Counted from the first letter of the stretch, positions 23,849 through 33,442 are shown. The stretch is DNA of 64,000 bases from Desulfomonilaceae bacterium (GCA_041662605.1 JBAZSD010000019.1:17747-81746); one strand, 5' to 3'. Notes: generated by a model not told the origin, from the sequence alone. Numbers and translations are program-made.

Positions 23849-24589
23849 TTATCGAATCTGTTCGGAGATTTTCCCAAAACGTCGTTGCCTCGAGCGAAAC
23901 GCTTCTATAGCTTCCCAGAAAGCTGCTTCATCGAAATCCGGCCACAATAGATCCGTAAAATAAAGTTCTGAATACGCGGCCTGCCAAAGCAGAAAATTGC
24001 TGATACGAATTTCTCCGCCAGTACGTATCAGAAGGTCAGGATCCGGCACGTCGGCAGTATCCAGAAAAGACTCAAAAACTTTATCATCTATGTCCTTATC
24101 TTTCAGCGCTCCTGAACGGACGGACTCACTCATCTTGATTGCGGCAGCCACTATCTCCTGCCGCCCCCCATAAGACAAAGCCACGGTAAGGACCATTGTT
24201 TTGTTATTCGCGGTTCTTTCAATGGCCGAGTTTATCTTCTCCCTGACTACCGTTGGCAATCTATCCATCTGACCTATTATATTGAATCTTATGTCATTTT
24301 TGTGAATTTCATTTAGTTCAGAGTCAATGAACTGTGACAACAGCCGCATCAAACCTGACACTTCCGTTTCCGGTCTTTGCCAGTTTTCAGTAGAAAAAGC
24401 GTATAGAGTCAGGAATTTCACACCATTGCGTCTACAAAACTCCACAGCGCGTCGCACCGATTTGGCGCCCTGCCTGTGCCCCTCTAAACGCGGCATGAAT
24501 CGCCGTTTTGCCCAACGACCGTTGCCATCCATTATGATGGCCACATGAGTGGGAACACCTTTTGAAGACGGGTCGGAATTAGAGTTCAA
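23849..24589 (-). CDS. uppS: Undecaprenyl diphosphate synthase
   Basis: The 246-residue cis-prenyltransferase makes the C55 carrier lipid for peptidoglycan. Catalytic and IPP-binding motifs are HVAIIMDGNGRWAKRR (Asp in MDGNGRW), GHRQGAKSVRR, LYAFSTENWQRP and the C-terminal PDLLIRTGGEIRISNFLLWQ. The start is TTG 24589 by default; the first 12 residues are not conserved. It lies between frr and cdsA. Confidence 0.96.
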   Translation of the reverse strand: MNSNSDPSSKGVPTHVAIIMDGNGRWAKRRFMPRLEGHRQGAKSVRRAVEFCRRNGVKFLTLYAFSTENWQRPETEVSGLMRLLSQFIDSELNEIHKNDIRFNIIGQMDRLPTVVREKINSAIERTANNKTMVLTVALSYGGRQEIVAAAIKMSESVRSGALKDKDIDDKVFESFLDTADVPDPDLLIRTGGEIRISNFLLWQAAYSELYFTDLLWPDFDEAAFWEAIEAFRSRQRRFGKISEQIR

Positions 24590-24688
24590 TTGGGCGCTCT
24601 TAGATCAGCCGAGTGGTTTTGGTAGTAAACAAATTGGCGCTAAATCATGGACCACAAACTGAAAAAATCCAATCATCTTAATTGAAAC

Positions 24689-25246
24689 TTATATCTCCAT
24701 AATTTCCGATTCCTTTTCAGCAGCGACAGAATCCACCTTATCTATGAATTCATCCGTAGCCTTTTGGACTCGTTCTTGCGCCTTGTGCAGATCATCTTCC
24801 GAAATTTCCTTATCCTTTTTCAGATCCTTGAGCAATTCATTGGCGTCACGTCTGTGATTTCGGATCTGAACCTTAAATTCCTCAGCCAGCTTCTTGACCA
24901 ATTTCACCAGCTCTTTCCTTCTTTGAGACGTTAAAGGTGGCAAAACAACTCTGATCACTTTCCCGTCATTCATAGGATTCAGCCCTAGATCCGACTTCAA
25001 GATAGCCTTTTCGATATCTGAGACAGCCTGGGAATCCCACGGCTGTATGGCTATCTGACGAGGTTCCGGAATTGACAGTGTGGCTAGCTGGTTCAGGGGA
25101 GTAGGTGTCCCGTAATAATTTGGTGTGATTCCTTCCATCAACGCGAGCGACGCTCTTCCAGTTCTTATACGTTTTAGATCTTTCTTTAGAGCGTCAATTG
25201 ATTTGTCCATCGCAAGCTTCGTTTCATTGAGCAAATCTTCTAACAT
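24689..25246 (-). CDS. frr: Ribosome recycling factor
   Basis: The 185-residue protein is full length. It has the long three-helix bundle with the family motifs KKDLKRIRTGRASLALMEGI, LNQLATLSIPEPRQIAIQPW and RNHRRDANELLKDLKKD. With EF-G it splits the post-termination ribosome. It follows pyrH by 45 bases in the translation operon. Confidence 0.97.
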   Translation of the reverse strand: MLEDLLNETKLAMDKSIDALKKDLKRIRTGRASLALMEGITPNYYGTPTPLNQLATLSIPEPRQIAIQPWDSQAVSDIEKAILKSDLGLNPMNDGKVIRVVLPPLTSQRRKELVKLVKKLAEEFKVQIRNHRRDANELLKDLKKDKEISEDDLHKAQERVQKATDEFIDKVDSVAAEKESEIMEI

Positions 25247-25291
25247 ATTTGGGTCAGCCTCTCCTCTCTGATTAAGTTAACGTTAAGGAAA

Positions 25292-26005
25292 TCAGGGTGT
25301 TATGACAGTCCCGATTTTCTCCCCTCTCAGAGCTCTCTTGATATTTCCCCGAACATGCAGGTTCAAAACGATTGTAGGGATAGAACGTCTTCCCAATATT
25401 TCAACACTCGCGGCGTCAATTACTTTCAGCTTTTTCTGCAAGACCTCTTCCGACGATATGGATTCAAATCGACAAGCGTCAGGGTATTTTCGGGGATCTT
25501 TATCGTAAACGCCATCAACCTGAGTCGCCTTAATCATGACGTCGGCATCCATCTGAACCGCTCTAAGAGCCGCCGCTGAATCGGTTGTAAAACAGGGATT
25601 GCCAGTGCCCCCAGAGAAAATCACAATTTCCCGGTTTTCGAAACACTTCTTCAGGGCTTCTCTGGAATAAGCTTCAACGAATTGACCGACATTGAAAGAG
25701 GACATGACCGAAGTGTCTCGACCCAAGGATCTAATTGCGGATCTTAGAGCCAGGGCATTGATCACAGTAGCGATCATTCCCATCTCATCCCCTACTAGGG
25801 GTTCAGCGCCTACCGAATCAGCGTCAATGCCACGAATGATATTTCCACCGCCGACGACTATTCCAATTTGGCGGTCGTCAGCGGCGCATGAAACTATCTC
25901 CTGAGCAATCCAGGATATTTTGGATCCATCAAAACCAAAGCCCTTTTCTCCGGCCAACGCCTCACCGGATATTTTCAGCAGAGCTCGGCCATAACTGGGT
26001 ACCAC
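25292..26005 (-). CDS. pyrH: Uridylate kinase
   Basis: The 237-residue enzyme of the amino acid kinase fold phosphorylates UMP to UDP. Motifs are RALLKISGEALAGEKGFGFD (ATP loop), IGIVVGGGNIIRG (UMP site) and FSGGTGNPCFTTDSAAALRA. Its start is 11 bases from the tsf stop. Confidence 0.97.
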   Translation of the reverse strand: MVPSYGRALLKISGEALAGEKGFGFDGSKISWIAQEIVSCAADDRQIGIVVGGGNIIRGIDADSVGAEPLVGDEMGMIATVINALALRSAIRSLGRDTSVMSSFNVGQFVEAYSREALKKCFENREIVIFSGGTGNPCFTTDSAAALRAVQMDADVMIKATQVDGVYDKDPRKYPDACRFESISSEEVLQKKLKVIDAASVEILGRRSIPTIVLNLHVRGNIKRALRGEKIGTVITP

Positions 26006-26016
26006 AGTTATCTCCT

Positions 26017-26616
26017 TTAGTCAGACTGACCCAACTGAAACCTTGAAAATCTTCCCACGGTAATATTTTCTCCTAGCTGAGCCATTTTCTCCTTGATCAT
26101 ATCCTGAACGGTTTTCTTATCATCCTTTACAAACGGCTGATCAAGCAGACACGTGTCGGAGAAGAATTTCTTTAGTTTGCCTTCCGCGATTTTCTCTAGC
26201 ATCTTTTCGGGTTTGCCGGCGTCTCGTGCCTGAACCATATAGATCTCTTTTTCCTTGGCCAAAATGTCTTCCGGCACATCCGTGGATGAAATCCATCTGG
26301 GAGCGCTAGCAGCGATCTGCATGCTCAGATCCTTAAGTAATTCTGCGAACTGCTCAGTTTTTGCGACGAAGTCACTCTCGCAATTCAACTCCAACAAAAC
26401 GCCGATTTTACCGTTCATATGTATATATGAACCAATTTTACCTTCCGAAGTAGCTCTTCCTTCCCTTTTAGCAGCCTTAAGAGCCCCTTTCTTACGAAGA
26501 TAATCAATGGCCTCTTCCATATTGCCGGATGTCTCAATCAAGGCCTTCTTGCAATCCATTAGTCCCAATCCGGTCTTTTCTCTCAGTTCCTTTACTTGAC
26601 TTGCTGATATGTCCAT
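26017..26616 (-). CDS. tsf: Translation elongation factor Ts
   Basis: The 199-residue protein is the short EF-Ts form. The N-terminal UBA-like domain (VKELREKTGLGLMDCKKALI), the core (ALKAAKREGRATSEGKIGSY) and a single subdomain with LNCESDFVAKTEQF are present. It exchanges GDP for GTP on EF-Tu. The ATG is preceded by AGGAGGCGAT. It lies after a 240-base gap from rpsB, without a clear terminator. Confidence 0.96.
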   Translation of the reverse strand: MDISASQVKELREKTGLGLMDCKKALIETSGNMEEAIDYLRKKGALKAAKREGRATSEGKIGSYIHMNGKIGVLLELNCESDFVAKTEQFAELLKDLSMQIAASAPRWISSTDVPEDILAKEKEIYMVQARDAGKPEKMLEKIAEGKLKKFFSDTCLLDQPFVKDDKKTVQDMIKEKMAQLGENITVGRFSRFQLGQSD

Positions 26617-26856
26617 CGGATCGCCTCCTCTTTGTCGAATGGTCTAATCAAGTGGCCCCAAGCCTCAGGTGAATCAGTCTTTAACTCCGTTATAAATGGC
26701 TACGCTCACCTAGGACCGTGGCATCCACGCCATCATCGATAATCGAAAGTTCTCGCCTCAATTCTTTCGGGCGGTCGGCAACCGCAGAACAGCGAGGTAT
26801 ATGGCCAGTCGATGACATGCGAAAATGGGGCCAGATCGAATTTTGCGCTAACTGAA

Positions 26857-27705
26857 CTAAATCGTTTCTTTTTCGGATTCCTCATCCTCCGGGGAATCGT
26901 CAACGCTCTCTTCTAATACCACGTCTTTCTTATCAATATCACTGGATATTTCATCAGATTCTTCATCTTTCATCACAACAGGAATATCGCCAAGACCACC
27001 GTCTTCTTTCAGCGACGCCTCGTAGATCGCTCGCCCTTCGATGGAGGCGTCTGCGATTTTTGCCGCAAACAGCCGGATGGCTCTTATGGCGTCGTCATTG
27101 CCGGGGATCACATAATCTATTTCATCAGGATCACAGTTCGAATCAACTATGGCAACAATGGGGATTCCAAGCTTGCGGGCCTCTTTGACCGCAATATTTT
27201 CTTTCTTGGGGTCCACCACGAAAACAACTCCCGGGAGACGTTTCATGTCGCGGATACCGGACAGGTTCTTGTTGAGTTTCTCGTACTGTTTGGAGATGTT
27301 GACCAATTCCTTTTTTGTAAAATTAGTCTCTTCAGGCTTGTCGAGAATGACGCCCAACTGATTGAGGCGTTCGATGCTCTGTTTGATGGTGGAAAAGTTG
27401 GTGAGCATGCCACCTAACCATCTTTGGTTCACATAGAATTGGCCACATCTGGAGGCCTCTTCGAGGACAGCGTCCTGAGCCTGCTTTTTTGTCCCGACAA
27501 ATAATACTCCCACTCCTGAGGCGGCTGCGTCCTGGACGAACTGGTAAGCTTTCTTGAAAAGGCGCACCGTTTTCTGTAGGTCAATAATATAGATGCCGTT
27601 TCGAGCGCCAAAGATGTACTGTTTCATTTTCGGATTCCATCGTCTGGTTTGATGTCCGAAATGAACGCCGGCTTCCAACAGTTGTTTCATTGTGACTAGA
27701 GACAA
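26857..27705 (-). CDS. rpsB: 30S ribosomal protein S2
   Basis: The 282-residue protein has the full S2 core (EAGVHFGHQTRRWNPKMKQY, RWLGGMLTNFSTIKQS, VVDPKKENIAVKEARKLGIP). It adds an acidic C-terminal tail of about 50 residues rich in Asp and Glu, longer than the E. coli protein. The start is TTG 27705, supported by AAAGGAG eight bases upstream; the in-frame ATG at codon 6 has no such site. It begins the rpsB-tsf-pyrH-frr-uppS-cdsA-dxr operon. Confidence 0.96.
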   Translation of the reverse strand: MSLVTMKQLLEAGVHFGHQTRRWNPKMKQYIFGARNGIYIIDLQKTVRLFKKAYQFVQDAAASGVGVLFVGTKKQAQDAVLEEASRCGQFYVNQRWLGGMLTNFSTIKQSIERLNQLGVILDKPEETNFTKKELVNISKQYEKLNKNLSGIRDMKRLPGVVFVVDPKKENIAVKEARKLGIPIVAIVDSNCDPDEIDYVIPGNDDAIRAIRLFAAKIADASIEGRAIYEASLKEDGGLGDIPVVMKDEESDEISSDIDKKDVVLEESVDDSPEDEESEKETI

Positions 27706-27827
27706 TTAAAGAACTCCTTTTCGGGTTAATTCTTCCATCCCCAGTACACGAATCAACGCGACCCGATCTAGGGGGATGTGCAAGTTAATCTATTATTATT
27801 AACATTTCTTTTTCAGAAAGCAATAAA

Positions 27828-27855
27828 AAAGGCGATCCTATAGAGAATCGCCTTT
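27828..27855 (-). terminator. Terminator of the dsrMKJOP operon
   Basis: On the minus strand AAAGGCGAT and ATCGCCTTT form a perfect 9-bp stem with a 10-base loop, followed directly by TTTATT. It lies 34 bases after the dsrP stop and separates dsr transcription from rpsB. Confidence 0.9.
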
Positions 27856-27888
27856 CCCGATCAAAGAATTTTCTTCGGTATTTAAGCT

Positions 27889-29043
27889 TTACGCCGATTC
27901 AAGTTTAACACTCAGGGCAACCTTGTAGAGCACTGACAGAATCAGGAATCCAAGGGCCCAAACTCCAATTACGATACCGATCTCAGGAAGTGTGGGATGA
28001 TATTCAGTCACCGTTTCCAAAGGAGAAGGGATATAACCTGTAAGAACCAATGTGATACCCTTTTCGATCCATAATGAGAAGAAAACCGCAGCGCATCCGA
28101 CCGCCAAGGTTCCCGGGCTATTCCTGGTCTTCGGATTAATTAAAAGAATCAGCGAAATTGCCGCTAATATGGTCGAGGCCCACATCCACGGAACCAAGCC
28201 ATCGTGGCCGTGCAGACCCACAAACAAGTAGTTAAAATGATACATATGTTCTGGAATTTGACTGTAGTAAACCGTGAAAAGCTCACACAGCACAAAGAAC
28301 ACGCTGATGATCATGGCGTACGTCACTATTTTGGATAAAGCCTGAATGGCCTCCCAACCTGCGTCAAACCTCGCGTATTTCCTGAGAAACAAACATATAA
28401 GTATCAAGAGGGCTGGACCTGCAGCGAACGCAGACGCCAGAAATCGCGGGGCCATGATGGCGCTCAACCAAAAGCCACGCCCAGGAAGGCCAGCGTAAAG
28501 GAACGCCGTAACCGTGTGAATACTAACGGCCCATGGTATTGACAGATAGATAAACGGTTTGATCCACTTCGGAGGTGGACAGGATTTGGCTTCCGATTCC
28601 AACACTGTCCAGCCGACAAAGATGTTTAAGAACAGATATCCGTTTAACACCACCATGTCCCAGAAGAGCACTGAATTAGGCGTGGGGTACAACAGGACGT
28701 TGAATGCTCTGTCAGGGCGCCCGAGGTCTACCACAATAAATGACAGACACATCGTAACGGCGGCCACGGCCAGGAATTCACCCAGGATAGTGATTTTCCC
28801 GAATACCTTGTAATTGTGAAGGTAGTATGGGAGCACCAGCATAACAGCCGAAGCGGCCACGCCGACAAGGAACGTGAATTGTCCTATGTACAGTCCCCAG
28901 GAAACATCACGGCTCATCCCGGTGATTCCCAAACCATAGCTGAGCTGCATCAGGTAAAACCTGAAGCCCATTCCGAACAGGATCAGAAGAAAACCTATCC
29001 ACGCAAAATAGCTCTTATTACCTCTTAAAGCCTTTTCAAGCAT
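27889..29043 (-). CDS. dsrP: Sulfite reduction-associated complex DsrMKJOP, membrane protein DsrP
   Basis: The 384-residue NrfD-family protein has about ten membrane helices (for example IGFLLILFGMGFRFYLMQLS, LGEFLAVAAVTMCLSFIVVD, LLILICLFLRKYARFD). It is the quinone-interacting membrane subunit paired with the periplasmic DsrO ferredoxin. It starts seven bases after dsrO and is the last gene of the operon before the terminator. Confidence 0.95.
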   Translation of the reverse strand: MLEKALRGNKSYFAWIGFLLILFGMGFRFYLMQLSYGLGITGMSRDVSWGLYIGQFTFLVGVAASAVMLVLPYYLHNYKVFGKITILGEFLAVAAVTMCLSFIVVDLGRPDRAFNVLLYPTPNSVLFWDMVVLNGYLFLNIFVGWTVLESEAKSCPPPKWIKPFIYLSIPWAVSIHTVTAFLYAGLPGRGFWLSAIMAPRFLASAFAAGPALLILICLFLRKYARFDAGWEAIQALSKIVTYAMIISVFFVLCELFTVYYSQIPEHMYHFNYLFVGLHGHDGLVPWMWASTILAAISLILLINPKTRNSPGTLAVGCAAVFFSLWIEKGITLVLTGYIPSPLETVTEYHPTLPEIGIVIGVWALGFLILSVLYKVALSVKLESA

Positions 29044-29050
29044 GGTTACC

Positions 29051-29839
29051 TCACAAAATATAATAAACCTGCGGACGTGTGCCTAAATGGGGTTTACGTT
29101 GAATTGACGGATGAGCTCGCAACAGTTCTCGAACTTCCGACTTAGAATCCTCCAAATCGCCAAAAACAAGCGCTTTTTCCTTACAGGCTTCAACGCAAGC
29201 CGGGATTTTACCGACAGCCAAACGCTCCGAGCAGAAATTACATTTCTCCACGACGCCTCTGCTTCGTGTCGGAAATTCCGGATTTTCCTTTTTTATGAAA
29301 GGCCTTGGATCCCGCCAGTTAAGGTTTCTTGCGCCGTATGGACAAGCCGCCATACAAAAACGACAACCGATGCAACGATGATAATCCATCTGCACGATTC
29401 CGTCTGGACGGCGGAAAGTGGCTTGGACCGGACAAACCCTAACGCATGGTGGATTATCGCAATGGTTGCAAAGGACCATAAACGGCAAACCTTTAAGACT
29501 GTCCTTCACAAAACCCTCGATGTAAGGATTTTCCTGTCCCGGAAAGGCATGTTCATAGGAAGTTTGCCAGATCCACTTAACCTCATCTTTAGGGTTACCA
29601 AAATCCGGAATGTTATGAGCATCGTTACACGCCTGCACACAATCCTTGCAGCCCTCCTTGGCGTTAAGGCATTTCTTTTGGTCCACAACCATGGCCCATC
29701 TCTTCCCATTAAGGGCCTTTGGGTCTCTTTCAAATTTTGGCTCTGCGTTTCCCGCTACAGCCTCAGCCACCGGCTTGGCGCCAAAACCCAGCACTGACAG
29801 ACCGGCGACCTTCAAGAATGTTCTTCTTGTCTCGTCCAT
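29051..29839 (-). CDS. dsrO: DsrO, periplasmic iron-sulfur subunit
   Basis: The 262-residue protein has a twin-arginine signal (DETRRTFLKVAGLSVLGFG), so it is folded before export. Cysteine groups CLNAKEGCKDCVQAC, CNHCDNPPCVRVCP, CIGCRFCMAACPYGARN and CNFCSERLAVGKIPACVEAC are of the NrfC type and would bind three or four 4Fe-4S clusters. Its ATG overlaps the dsrJ stop (TAATG). It passes electrons between DsrJ and DsrP. Confidence 0.95.
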   Translation of the reverse strand: MDETRRTFLKVAGLSVLGFGAKPVAEAVAGNAEPKFERDPKALNGKRWAMVVDQKKCLNAKEGCKDCVQACNDAHNIPDFGNPKDEVKWIWQTSYEHAFPGQENPYIEGFVKDSLKGLPFMVLCNHCDNPPCVRVCPVQATFRRPDGIVQMDYHRCIGCRFCMAACPYGARNLNWRDPRPFIKKENPEFPTRSRGVVEKCNFCSERLAVGKIPACVEACKEKALVFGDLEDSKSEVRELLRAHPSIQRKPHLGTRPQVYYIL

Positions 29840-30240
29840 TAGTTAACGCTCCTTCCGGCCTGCTGCTCCTGTTCTTTCGGCGCTATGTGACAATCCCAAC
29901 AATTCGGAGCCACATTCAAGTAGTTGTGGCAACGGTCACAAAACTTGGTCTTGCTTGAATGACACTTGGAGCAGGTGTTCTGGAGACTCATGTTGAATTC
30001 CTTACCAGAGGAATTCACATATATTCGCTTATCATTTCTCACCACCTCATCTCTCCACTGGTTCAAAAGCTCCATGTGGTTGGCCTGCATGAAAGCCTTT
30101 GATTCCACACATTGCTTCTCCTTCGTGCCAACCTCCAGTTTTGGTGGGGTAGAGGCCTTGCCGAAATTGTACCAGAAAGGCGATGTAATCAGGGCGAGAA
30201 ATATAACGATTCCGATTAAGATTTTTCCAGCGTTATACAT
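29839..30240 (-). CDS. dsrJ: DsrJ, periplasmic triheme cytochrome c
   Basis: I set the start at ATG 30240, one base after the dsrK stop, with GAGGAGGACGAG in the dsrK end as ribosome site. The protein is 133 residues. A membrane-spanning signal segment (GKILIGIVIFLALITSPFWY) is followed by three CxxCH heme sites: CSKCH, CDRCH and CWDCH. This is the heme count of DsrJ, one of which has an unusual His/Cys ligation in other species. The frame is open further upstream inside dsrK, but that is a shadow. Confidence 0.93.
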   Translation of the reverse strand: MYNAGKILIGIVIFLALITSPFWYNFGKASTPPKLEVGTKEKQCVESKAFMQANHMELLNQWRDEVVRNDKRIYVNSSGKEFNMSLQNTCSKCHSSKTKFCDRCHNYLNVAPNCWDCHIAPKEQEQQAGRSVN

Positions 30241-30241
30241 T

Positions 30242-31861
30242 CTACTCGTCCTCCTCTTCGTCCCCAAAGGGTTCGCCTCGCAAATCGAGAGTTCGCTCGT
30301 TCTCACCCTTCATAACCAATGCGTTGGCCAGAAGTTCATGAATTCCACCAACCGACACATCCGGCGCCCAGTAATGAGTCATGGCGGTCAGAGTAGCGCG
30401 ATCAATTGCGCACATGCACAAAAGGTGGTTTACATCATACTTGTCTCTAACGTGCCGTAAGGCGCTGGCCCGAGGGAAGGCCCCTCGCATACGCATGTCA
30501 ATGTTCTCGTCGTTTCCCAGGCCTGCGCCGCCACCACAGCAGAAGGTCTGCTCCCTGATGGTGTTTTCGGGCATTTCATGGAAATTGTTCATTACATTCC
30601 GAATGACGTATCTAGGCTCTTCAAGGAGTCCGGCCGCACGAGCCGGGTTGCATGAATCATGATATGTCGCTATGAATTTATCGTTACGACTTGGGTCGAG
30701 CTTTAGCTTGCCATTCTTAATCAGGTCCGAACTAAACTCTGTTATGTGGACCATTTTGGTCTGCTTGGCGTTTTCGAATTTGGTTCCTGTGATGGGTGAA
30801 ACGGGTTCTTCGAGGAAATCAGCGGGCCCGTTCATGGTCTCCATGTACTGGTGCATAACTCGCCACATGTGCCCGCATTCACCACCGATAATCCATTTGA
30901 CCCCAAGTCTCTTGGCTTCTGCGTAGATCTTTGCGTTAAGGCGTTTGATCATCTCGTGTGAAGTAAACAGGCCAAAATTTCCACCTTCGGACGCATAAGT
31001 GCTCCACGTGTAATCAAGTCCAAGCTCATGGAACAGCATCATGTATCCCATACACGTGTAAGTCCCAGGATCTGCGAAGTAGTCGCCTGAAGGGGTTACG
31101 AAAAGTATCTCGGCTCCCTTTTTATTAATGGGCAGGTCTATTTTAACTCCTGTAATGTCCTCGATGTCATCCGTCATGAACTGCCACATGTCCACTAGCC
31201 CGTGGGGTGGTATGCCCAAGTGATTCCCCGTGCGATAGCAGTTCGCTACAGGCTCTATTACCCAGTTAATGTTCAAACCGACAAGATTGAGCAATTCCCT
31301 GCCGATCATTGTAACTTCCGCCGTATCGATGCCATAAGGGCAAAAAACTGAGCATCGCCTGCATTCGGTGCACTGGAAAAAGTAATAGAACCACTCTTTT
31401 AAAACATCGACAGTGAGCTTCCTGGCGCCTCCAAGACGACCAAGCATCTTTCCGAGTAATGTGAAATCATTACGATACACGCTCCGGATAAGTTCGGCTC
31501 GAAGGACCGGCATGTTCTTTGGGTCACCCGATCCGATAAAAAAATGGCACTTGTCAGCGCATGCTCCGCACCGAACACAGATGTCCATGAAGAGTCTGAA
31601 CGATCGGTATTTCTCTAACCGTTCCTTGAATCCCTTCATTATTATCTCATGCCAGTTTTCCGGCAACTTCCAATCTTCATCAGCGGGAGACCACTGACGC
31701 GGGTTGGCCATTCCCAGTATTTTAAGATTTTTCCCTGCAGCGGGGTAACTGTATGTGCCGTCCCTGAACACAGTGGGGGTATCCATCCAACCTTTTTCGG
31801 GTGGTTTGTTCAGGTCTATATTCATCAAGTCCTGAGGTTTGGGTAAATCGTGTAGCTCCAT
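30242..31861 (-). CDS. dsrK: DsrK, HdrD-like iron-sulfur subunit
   Basis: The 539-residue cytoplasmic subunit has two 4Fe-4S motifs (CVRCGACADKC and CTECRRCSVFCPYGID). It also has a CCG-type noncubane cluster region: YHDSCNPARAAGLLEEPRYV, then FCCGGGAG and LLCMCAIDRA. By homology to heterodisulfide reductase it reduces DsrC trisulfide or disulfide. It starts two bases after the dsrM stop. The acidic end (DEEEDE) carries the ribosome site of dsrJ. Confidence 0.95.
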   Translation of the reverse strand: MELHDLPKPQDLMNIDLNKPPEKGWMDTPTVFRDGTYSYPAAGKNLKILGMANPRQWSPADEDWKLPENWHEIIMKGFKERLEKYRSFRLFMDICVRCGACADKCHFFIGSGDPKNMPVLRAELIRSVYRNDFTLLGKMLGRLGGARKLTVDVLKEWFYYFFQCTECRRCSVFCPYGIDTAEVTMIGRELLNLVGLNINWVIEPVANCYRTGNHLGIPPHGLVDMWQFMTDDIEDITGVKIDLPINKKGAEILFVTPSGDYFADPGTYTCMGYMMLFHELGLDYTWSTYASEGGNFGLFTSHEMIKRLNAKIYAEAKRLGVKWIIGGECGHMWRVMHQYMETMNGPADFLEEPVSPITGTKFENAKQTKMVHITEFSSDLIKNGKLKLDPSRNDKFIATYHDSCNPARAAGLLEEPRYVIRNVMNNFHEMPENTIREQTFCCGGGAGLGNDENIDMRMRGAFPRASALRHVRDKYDVNHLLCMCAIDRATLTAMTHYWAPDVSVGGIHELLANALVMKGENERTLDLRGEPFGDEEEDE

Positions 31862-31863
31862 GG

Positions 31864-32868
31864 TTACTCCTTATCCACCGGGATGCCGACTTCTTTCATC
31901 TTTTCCCTGAAATCATCCTCGTATTCTTCATAAGTATGGACCTTAACTGGATAATTCCACGGATTCACGTAGCGTTCACTTCGGTTAACATTCGCGAGGT
32001 TTCGCGTGGGGCTCAGGAAAACTCCCCCAGCGTGCATCAATTTCGAGAATGGAAAATAAGCGATTAGAACGCTTACGAGAAATAGATGAACATAAAAAAT
32101 TGGGTGAATCCCCGGTTGCGCAACCGGGTGCAGTGTGAAAAGGCCCAATGCCAGTGTCTTGACGCCCAGCAGGTCGACTTTATAGACATTCCTCATCAAT
32201 ACCCCGGAGACTCCAATACCAAGTATCAGAAACAACGCAAAATAATCTGCCGGCAATGAGATGTAACGAACTTGAGGCAGCGTGACCCTTCTTAAGAACA
32301 GCATTGTGACAGCCCCCAAGAAAAGGAGATCACTGATAAACACTGTAGGGACCATGATCTGAAAAAAGCCGTCTACTGACGTTATAGCCTCAACAAATGA
32401 GGGAATCGGCTCCATGAAGAATCTGAAATGACGGAGCAAAATTATGAGGAACGAATAGTGAAAGAGGATTCCGAACAGCCACAACCACTTGGCGGAAGCG
32501 TAAGTGACCTTCGGCCCTTGTCTCAACTCTGCCTTAGTGTTCCTGAAAAGAGACCTGAACAAAAAGACTTCAAGAAACATCCTGCCGATAACGCCCCACG
32601 TGTTGTAGGGACAATCCAGATTATCGGCTTTTATCCAGGGCAAGGACTTGCCTTGTCCACATGTTGTTGGAATACGAAATGGGACTGGGATTCGAGCCCA
32701 ATCCACAATTCGGTAAACAACCCCGATAACAAATATGGCCAACGCTATGTAAGGGATGATAACTCCAAACAATGAGTCAAGGCCTATGGCCCCTACTCCG
32801 AACCAAGAGATCACCACCAGCGCCGCTACCGCTATCAGGGCCGAAACCAAAGAAAACAATGCGTTCAT
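31864..32868 (-). CDS. dsrM: DsrM, cytochrome b membrane subunit
   Basis: The 334-residue NarI-like protein has about six membrane helices (SALIAVAALVVISWFGVG, FGILFHYSFLIILLRHFRFF, HLFLVSVLIAYFPFSKLMHA). Conserved histidines in these helices are typical heme b ligands. It anchors DsrK and exchanges electrons with menaquinone. ATG 32868 is preceded by GAGGTGG. It lies 49 bases after the RsbRD_N-like gene and is probably cotranscribed with it. Confidence 0.95.
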   Translation of the reverse strand: MNALFSLVSALIAVAALVVISWFGVGAIGLDSLFGVIIPYIALAIFVIGVVYRIVDWARIPVPFRIPTTCGQGKSLPWIKADNLDCPYNTWGVIGRMFLEVFLFRSLFRNTKAELRQGPKVTYASAKWLWLFGILFHYSFLIILLRHFRFFMEPIPSFVEAITSVDGFFQIMVPTVFISDLLFLGAVTMLFLRRVTLPQVRYISLPADYFALFLILGIGVSGVLMRNVYKVDLLGVKTLALGLFTLHPVAQPGIHPIFYVHLFLVSVLIAYFPFSKLMHAGGVFLSPTRNLANVNRSERYVNPWNYPVKVHTYEEYEDDFREKMKEVGIPVDKE

Positions 32869-32917
32869 TCGACCACCTCGATTAACTTAACACTGTTTTA
32901 TGAACCACTAAGGGACA

Positions 32918-33442
32918 CTACCAATCGTGAGGCGCCCCGTATTTCATACACGCTCTTTCCAGGATTCGGGATGACCGATTCCTGATTTCCATGGCCCGTA
33001 TTTCAAAAAGTTTCTCACGGCATTTCATGTAAATGTCAAAAGCTGTCAAGGCCAGAGAATCTATCCTCGAATATATAATTACAAGTTCATCAAAAAGGTT
33101 TGTGTCTCTTATCATCTTTTGCGGAATCTTTTCTTTGATGATTTTTCTGAGAAGAAATAGAAAACCTACCGCATCGGACGCCGAGAACTGCTGAACAGCG
33201 CGAATCCTAACGATGTCGTCCAAACGTCGGACCAACTCCGGGGGATAATCTGAATTTGACCCAATTACCCAGTCAAAAAGGGTTTCTGAGCCGTCAGCTA
33301 TAGCCGCCCCCACGGGGTTAGCGAACTGGTTCTTTTGATTTTTCATGAACGAACCGGCTTCAGGCGGGTACGTATCAATTGTAAGATCAGCCCATCGTTT
33401 AACTATGTCTTTTTTGTTTTCTGAAAGAATGTCTCTTAACAT
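32918..33442 (-). CDS. RsbRD N-terminal domain-like protein upstream of dsrM
   Basis: The start is set at ATG 33442 (MLRDILSENKKDIVKRWADL), with CAAGGA four bases upstream. The protein is about 174 residues and helical, resembling the sensor-type N-terminal domain of RsbRD (RsbT co-antagonist), with no STAS domain following. Motifs include RRLDDIVRIRAVQQFSASDA and GFLFLLRKIIKEKIPQKMI. From the operon position it may sense the redox or sulfite state for dsr expression or assembly; I recall similar genes next to dsrM in other sulfate reducers but cannot verify this here. Confidence 0.8.
   Translation of the reverse strand: MLRDILSENKKDIVKRWADLTIDTYPPEAGSFMKNQKNQFANPVGAAIADGSETLFDWVIGSNSDYPPELVRRLDDIVRIRAVQQFSASDAVGFLFLLRKIIKEKIPQKMIRDTNLFDELVIIYSRIDSLALTAFDIYMKCREKLFEIRAMEIRNRSSRILERACMKYGAPHDW

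Noticed and set aside
25272..25286. TTAACGTTAA palindrome between pyrH and frr, similar to the MerR operator
   Set aside because: It has a shorter centre than the 6244-6259 site and lies inside a housekeeping operon; probably chance.
30242..30306. Longer dsrJ start inside dsrK
   Set aside because: The extra N-terminal residues read through the dsrK coding end, and ATG 30240 has a good ribosome site and begins directly at the membrane segment.
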